This document shows positions 33,627 to 36,243 of a stretch of DNA of 36,243 bases, in pieces. The first letter of the stretch is position 1. Each line of letters starts with the position of its first letter. The stretch is taken from NCBI GenBank assembly GCA_017881725.1, contig JADGQO010000021.1:1-36243 (forward strand), given 5' to 3'. Position numbers and translations under genes: made by a program. Below the pieces are notes generated by a model that saw only the letters and a program-made list of their open reading frames with translations, searched no databases and had not been told where the DNA came from. The DNA is from Fibrobacteria bacterium (GTDB lineage: Bacteria; Fibrobacterota; Fibrobacteria; UBA11236).

Positions 33627-34416
33627 TTACGACATCTTTGTTGGACGACCCGGCCGGACTCGGTCCGGCCGGACCGGGTCCATCAATTTCGTCGAGGCCT
33701 TCCCGTCGAATCGGGAAAGGTCCGCATACACTGGAACGCGTTCCGACAATGAAAAGTACAGCGCGTGGTCCTTTCCAACCTGGATGGATTTCCGCAGCAT
33801 GACCGCATCGCGAATTGCGACGGGATGTAAATGGACCACGAATTTCTCTGTCGGCCCGTATGGCCCCGAACCGGAGCAATTTATTTGCAGGACTCGCCAA
33901 TAGTACGTTTCACCGTCCTTCAAACCCTTTACGACTTGGAGGGTATCATGAGGCGCAAAAGCTGTTACCTCGTTGTTGATGGAGGAATCGGGACTGATCT
34001 CAACCCGATATCCGATAAGGTTCGGCGATCCTTTCCGCCATAGGAGGGCCACGGAATCGAGGGTCACCGTATCCCCCATACCGGGCGATACCATTACGGC
34101 TGCCGCCGGCAAGTTTATCCCGGTTTCGAGAATGATTTTCATACTGCCTACGGCCATCCGTTCGAGGCATCGGTGAAATGGACGGAGCGCAGGGACTTGG
34201 CGGTACCGACTGTTTGGGGTGACCAGGAAGCCCCCCCATCCGAGGTATGCACAATCGAAGTGGACAGCGGTTCCCTTGAGATATACCCAACAGCCCATCC
34301 GTTGGAGGCATTTATAAAAAAGATGGAATTGAGATTTTCATCGGTTGGCATCTGGTTCTGTCGATGCCAGGTATTTTGCGCCGAAGCTACGGAAATCAAA
34401 TACAAGAAAAGCGCAT
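33627..34416 (-). pseudogene. Ycf48/BNR-repeat plus fibronectin III secreted protein, frameshifted
   Basis: The N-terminal frame carries a signal peptide (LYLISVASAQ) and two Ycf48-like repeats (SIFFINASNGWAVG and SVHFTDASNGW) with HTSDGGASW between them. It breaks near 34150, where the second SNGW should read on to AVG; one extra G would restore it. The next frame continues with SMKIILETG, a fibronectin III domain (ALLWRKGSPNLIGYRVEIS; DGETYYWRVLQIN) and a terminal segment (LSERVPVYADLSRFDGK) like a C-terminal sorting domain. An ATG at 34416 would also join if one T were added to the run at 34407-34410. Only two repeats remain of the usual six or so. I call it a decayed or error-broken secreted protein of about 260 residues. 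Confidence 0.6.
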
Positions 34417-34683
34417 CGTTAAATCTAACTCCCCTTGTCCATCAAAAGCTCACCATCCCGACCAGCCTGCGCCGTCACCTCGCCGACGCTCCCAATCCAA
34501 ACCGCTGCTGGCGACGTAGACCGCGCTGTCCGCGGCACGGGCCTCGGTGGAAAGAAAACCATTCGCAAACCACCGCATGTCGCCATGCCCCCAGGACTAA
34601 TTTCGGCGTGCTGTATGCGAAGGGATTCATCGGAATCTCGAACGGCTACAACTACACCCATTCCCACAACGAATCTGCGATCG
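34417..34683 (-). other. Stretch between the LamG gene and the Ycf48-like pseudogene, no clear gene
   Basis: After the probable natural end of the LamG gene, one minus-strand frame stays open to 34425, but its sequence does not look like a protein domain. Short segments in two frames (RFVVGMGVVVAVRDS; AADSAVYVASSGLDWE) recall strands of BNR-type repeats and may be remnants of such a gene. I see no promoter or RNA feature. Confidence 0.3.
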
Positions 34684-35393
34684 CTATGGGATCTTTTTCC
34701 GGATAAGCTCCCAGGTCGCGGCAATGGCGGCGGCGTTTCGGACGGTACTGAAATGCGCGCAGCATCAATTGTTCCGTTGAAGGGAAAGTTGGAGGAGGCC
34801 TCCCCGGTATTTCCAATCGCAAGATCATATGTCAAGGTATACGAGGGATTTCCCGTTCCGGAATATGCCCGCGACGCCGCCAAATTTCCGTCGAGGTAAA
34901 TTTTCAGGGAATCACCATCAAAAGTGGTCGCCACATAGGCCCATTTTCCCACGGGCATGGAAACGTCCGTGACCCACCAAGACGTTCCGAACCAGGCGGC
35001 TAATTTCCCATTGTAGGCGGAAATCGCATATTGCCAAGACTTGTCGATTAGATGGGAATACCCTGATTGGATGCTATCATAGCGGGCCAAGGCTTCCAAG
35101 GTTCCGGTATGCAAGGCCAGGGAATCCGACCTTGGGTACACGACGGCGAACCTTACAGTCGCGCCGGCCTTGCGAGCGATACCGGAGTCGAGCGGCGTCG
35201 GAAAGTATTGCCCGCCTTGCAATGTGCCGGCAGCGCCGGTGACTCGATTCAGAGTATTGCCATTAAAATCGGAAAGGAAAACTACGCCAGATTCCTGCGT
35301 AAAAGGTTCAGCGTCTTTTTTTTGATCGCTGGATAAAAGACCGCACTGACAAAGCGGAATGACAATCACGATGCAGAAAAGAAGCTTCCTCAT
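34684..35393 (-). pseudogene. LamG (concanavalin A-like) domain lipoprotein with a 3' frameshift
   Basis: The ATG at 35393 (AAGG 8 bases upstream) opens a lipoprotein signal (RKLLFCIVIVIPLCQC). A LamG-type domain follows: GVVFLSDFNGNTLNRV, YSHLIDKSWQYAISAYNGKLAAWFG, WAYVATTFDGDSLKIYLDG, YDLAIGNTGEASSNFPFNGTIDAARIS. At about 34745 the frame leaves the domain, and the reading as given runs to 34425 with unlikely sequence. Another frame instead continues TVRNAAAIAATWELIRKK and stops at 34684, which looks like the natural end helix of such proteins. The LamG part is complete, so the product may be functional if the shift is a sequencing error. It is an outer-envelope, probably carbohydrate-binding protein. 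Confidence 0.6.
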
Positions 35394-35455
35394 AATTAAA
35401 CCTTTTTTAAAATTTTGAAATGGAAAACGGGTTCTTAAAAGATACGCAAAAAGGG

Positions 35456-35620
35456 TTAGCCGGCCAATGCATATTGACCCTCCGGCGGCTGCCACAGCTC
35501 GACCTTATTTCCCTCCGGGTCCATCACCCAACCAAATATCCCGTACTCCGATTCCTCCGCGTTTCCGAACACCTCACAGCCGTCCTCGCGAAGCGGTTTC
35601 AGAAGCCCATAAGGTACCCT
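35456..35620 (-). pseudogene. C-terminal fragment of a VOC/glyoxalase family protein
   Basis: In the minus-strand frame ending at 35456 the sequence LLKPLREDGCEVFGNAEE, then YGIFGWVMDPEGNKVELWQPP is the typical last part of a VOC (glyoxalase/bleomycin resistance) domain, with the metal-binding Glu in KVELW. The rest of the gene is missing: the fragment starts within a few bases of the epimerase stop at 35626. It is therefore a gene remnant left by a deletion next to the epimerase. No start codon or promoter is evident. Confidence 0.7.
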
Positions 35621-35625
35621 TCGCG

Positions 35626-36243
35626 TTACGTAGCGCGTTTCGTTACAGGCGCAACCGTCGCCTTGACTCCTTGCGCATAGGGCGTGGCGTGCATGCCGAA
35701 TCGGGTCGTGAATTTACCGGAATCGAAAACATAATCCCGATCATATTGATACATCATTTCCGGCATCTCCCGCATGATGGGCATGAACACGCCGAGCACC
35801 TTAATCAGCCACATGGGCAGGATGGAAACGCCGGCGGGACCGCCCATCTCACGGACGAATAGGGCGGCCATCTCCCGGCCGGTCAGCGTATCCGGATCCG
35901 TAGGCAAATGCCAGACTTGGTTATACGCATCCTCGGTGTTGCCCAGGAGGGCCGTGGCCTTGGCGGCATCGGGCGTGTAGGTGAACGAATGCTTTTTATC
36001 GGCATCCATGAACCAGTTCGCCTTTTTTCCCTTCTTGAGATTCTTATACATGACTTCCAGCAAAAAGCTCTTTTCATTTCCGGGCCCGTAAAAATCGGCG
36101 GACCGGGCAATCAGGGCTTGCAACTTTCCGGCCTGCGCGGCTTGCATCAGCATTGCGGCGATCTCCTTCCGGACCGCGCCCTTCTTGCTCGGCGGGTGGA
36201 TGGCCGTCACTTCCGTCATATGGGACAAGGCATCCCGATCGTA
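35626..36243 (-). CDS. NAD-dependent epimerase/dehydratase (SDR), 5' end beyond the window
   Basis: The visible 205 codons are the C-terminal two thirds of an extended short-chain dehydrogenase. HMTEVTAIHPPSKKGAVRKEIA, ALIARSADFYGPGNEKSFL (the R-x-x-x-x-Y/GP segment after the catalytic region) and VWHLPTDPDTLTGREMAALF are family-typical. The frame stays open to 36243 (YDRDALSHM), so the Rossmann N-terminus and the catalytic Y-x-x-x-K lie outside. It probably acts on a nucleotide sugar or similar substrate. The end (GVKATVAPVTKRAT) differs from the usual short tail and abuts the VOC fragment, so its last few residues may derive from a deletion junction. Confidence 0.85.
   Translation of the reverse strand, partial: YDRDALSHMTEVTAIHPPSKKGAVRKEIAAMLMQAAQAGKLQALIARSADFYGPGNEKSFLLEVMYKNLKKGKKANWFMDADKKHSFTYTPDAAKATALLGNTEDAYNQVWHLPTDPDTLTGREMAALFVREMGGPAGVSILPMWLIKVLGVFMPIMREMPEMMYQYDRDYVFDSGKFTTRFGMHATPYAQGVKATVAPVTKRAT

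Overview
The window looks like a piece of a Gram-negative FCB-group chromosome. Fibrobacterota or a close relative is my best guess, probably from a metagenome-derived assembly. The grounds are many lipoproteins and secreted repeat proteins (PKD, LamG, Ycf48-like, PD40), a short RpoD/SigA-type sigma factor, LPS heptose synthesis (HldE), a DUF2339/DUF3999 pair and a PEP-CTERM protein. No rRNA, tRNA or CRISPR array was seen. The phylum call is inference, not a database result.

Region 1 (1-7230, all minus strand) is the most notable part. It is one compact operon reading right to left from a promoter with an inverted-repeat operator at about 7190-7230. The order is XRE regulator, type I methyltransferase HsdM, HEPN protein of the HI0074/HepT type, a fusion of an MNT nucleotidyltransferase to HsdS, two different TIR-like proteins, a three-helix RipA-like membrane protein, and a PHP-ATPase of the TrlF type that lacks its C-terminal half. 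A terminator closes the operon at 1-32. There is no hsdR. A complete MNT/HEPN toxin-antitoxin pair is wired into the specificity subunit, followed by TIR and membrane-effector genes. I regard this as the candidate undescribed composite defence system.

Region 2 (7231-8784) is poorly coding. It holds a cluster of strong hairpins, a minus-strand terminator with no visible gene, and a broken plus-strand gene.

Region 3 (8785-15720) holds a secreted, possibly glycoside-hydrolase-like protein, an AT-hook DNA-binding protein with paired direct repeats upstream, hldE with a coupled unknown gene, and a three-gene minus-strand set of envelope proteins, the last of which is frameshifted.

Region 4 (15999-22247) holds the DUF2339-DUF3999 membrane pair, a 32-residue small ORF coupled to an SGNH-like protein, and a PD40 lipoprotein.

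Region 5 (22332-26122) shows rearrangement. A truncated exported protein is joined out of frame to a headless PKD-ThuA protein, and a partial copy of nirD lies about 1.6 kb from the real one. A small lipoprotein and a PEP-CTERM protein sit between the two nirD copies.

Region 6 (26123-33575) is core metabolism and information processing: nirBD (assimilatory nitrite reductase), a primary-type sigma factor, an MNT nucleotidyltransferase, and Tex with its terminator.

Region 7 (33627-36243) holds degraded or frameshifted secreted-protein genes, a glyoxalase-family fragment, and an NAD-dependent epimerase running off the right edge. Several broken genes across the window need only a single-base correction in a short homopolymer, so assembly error must be weighed against real decay.
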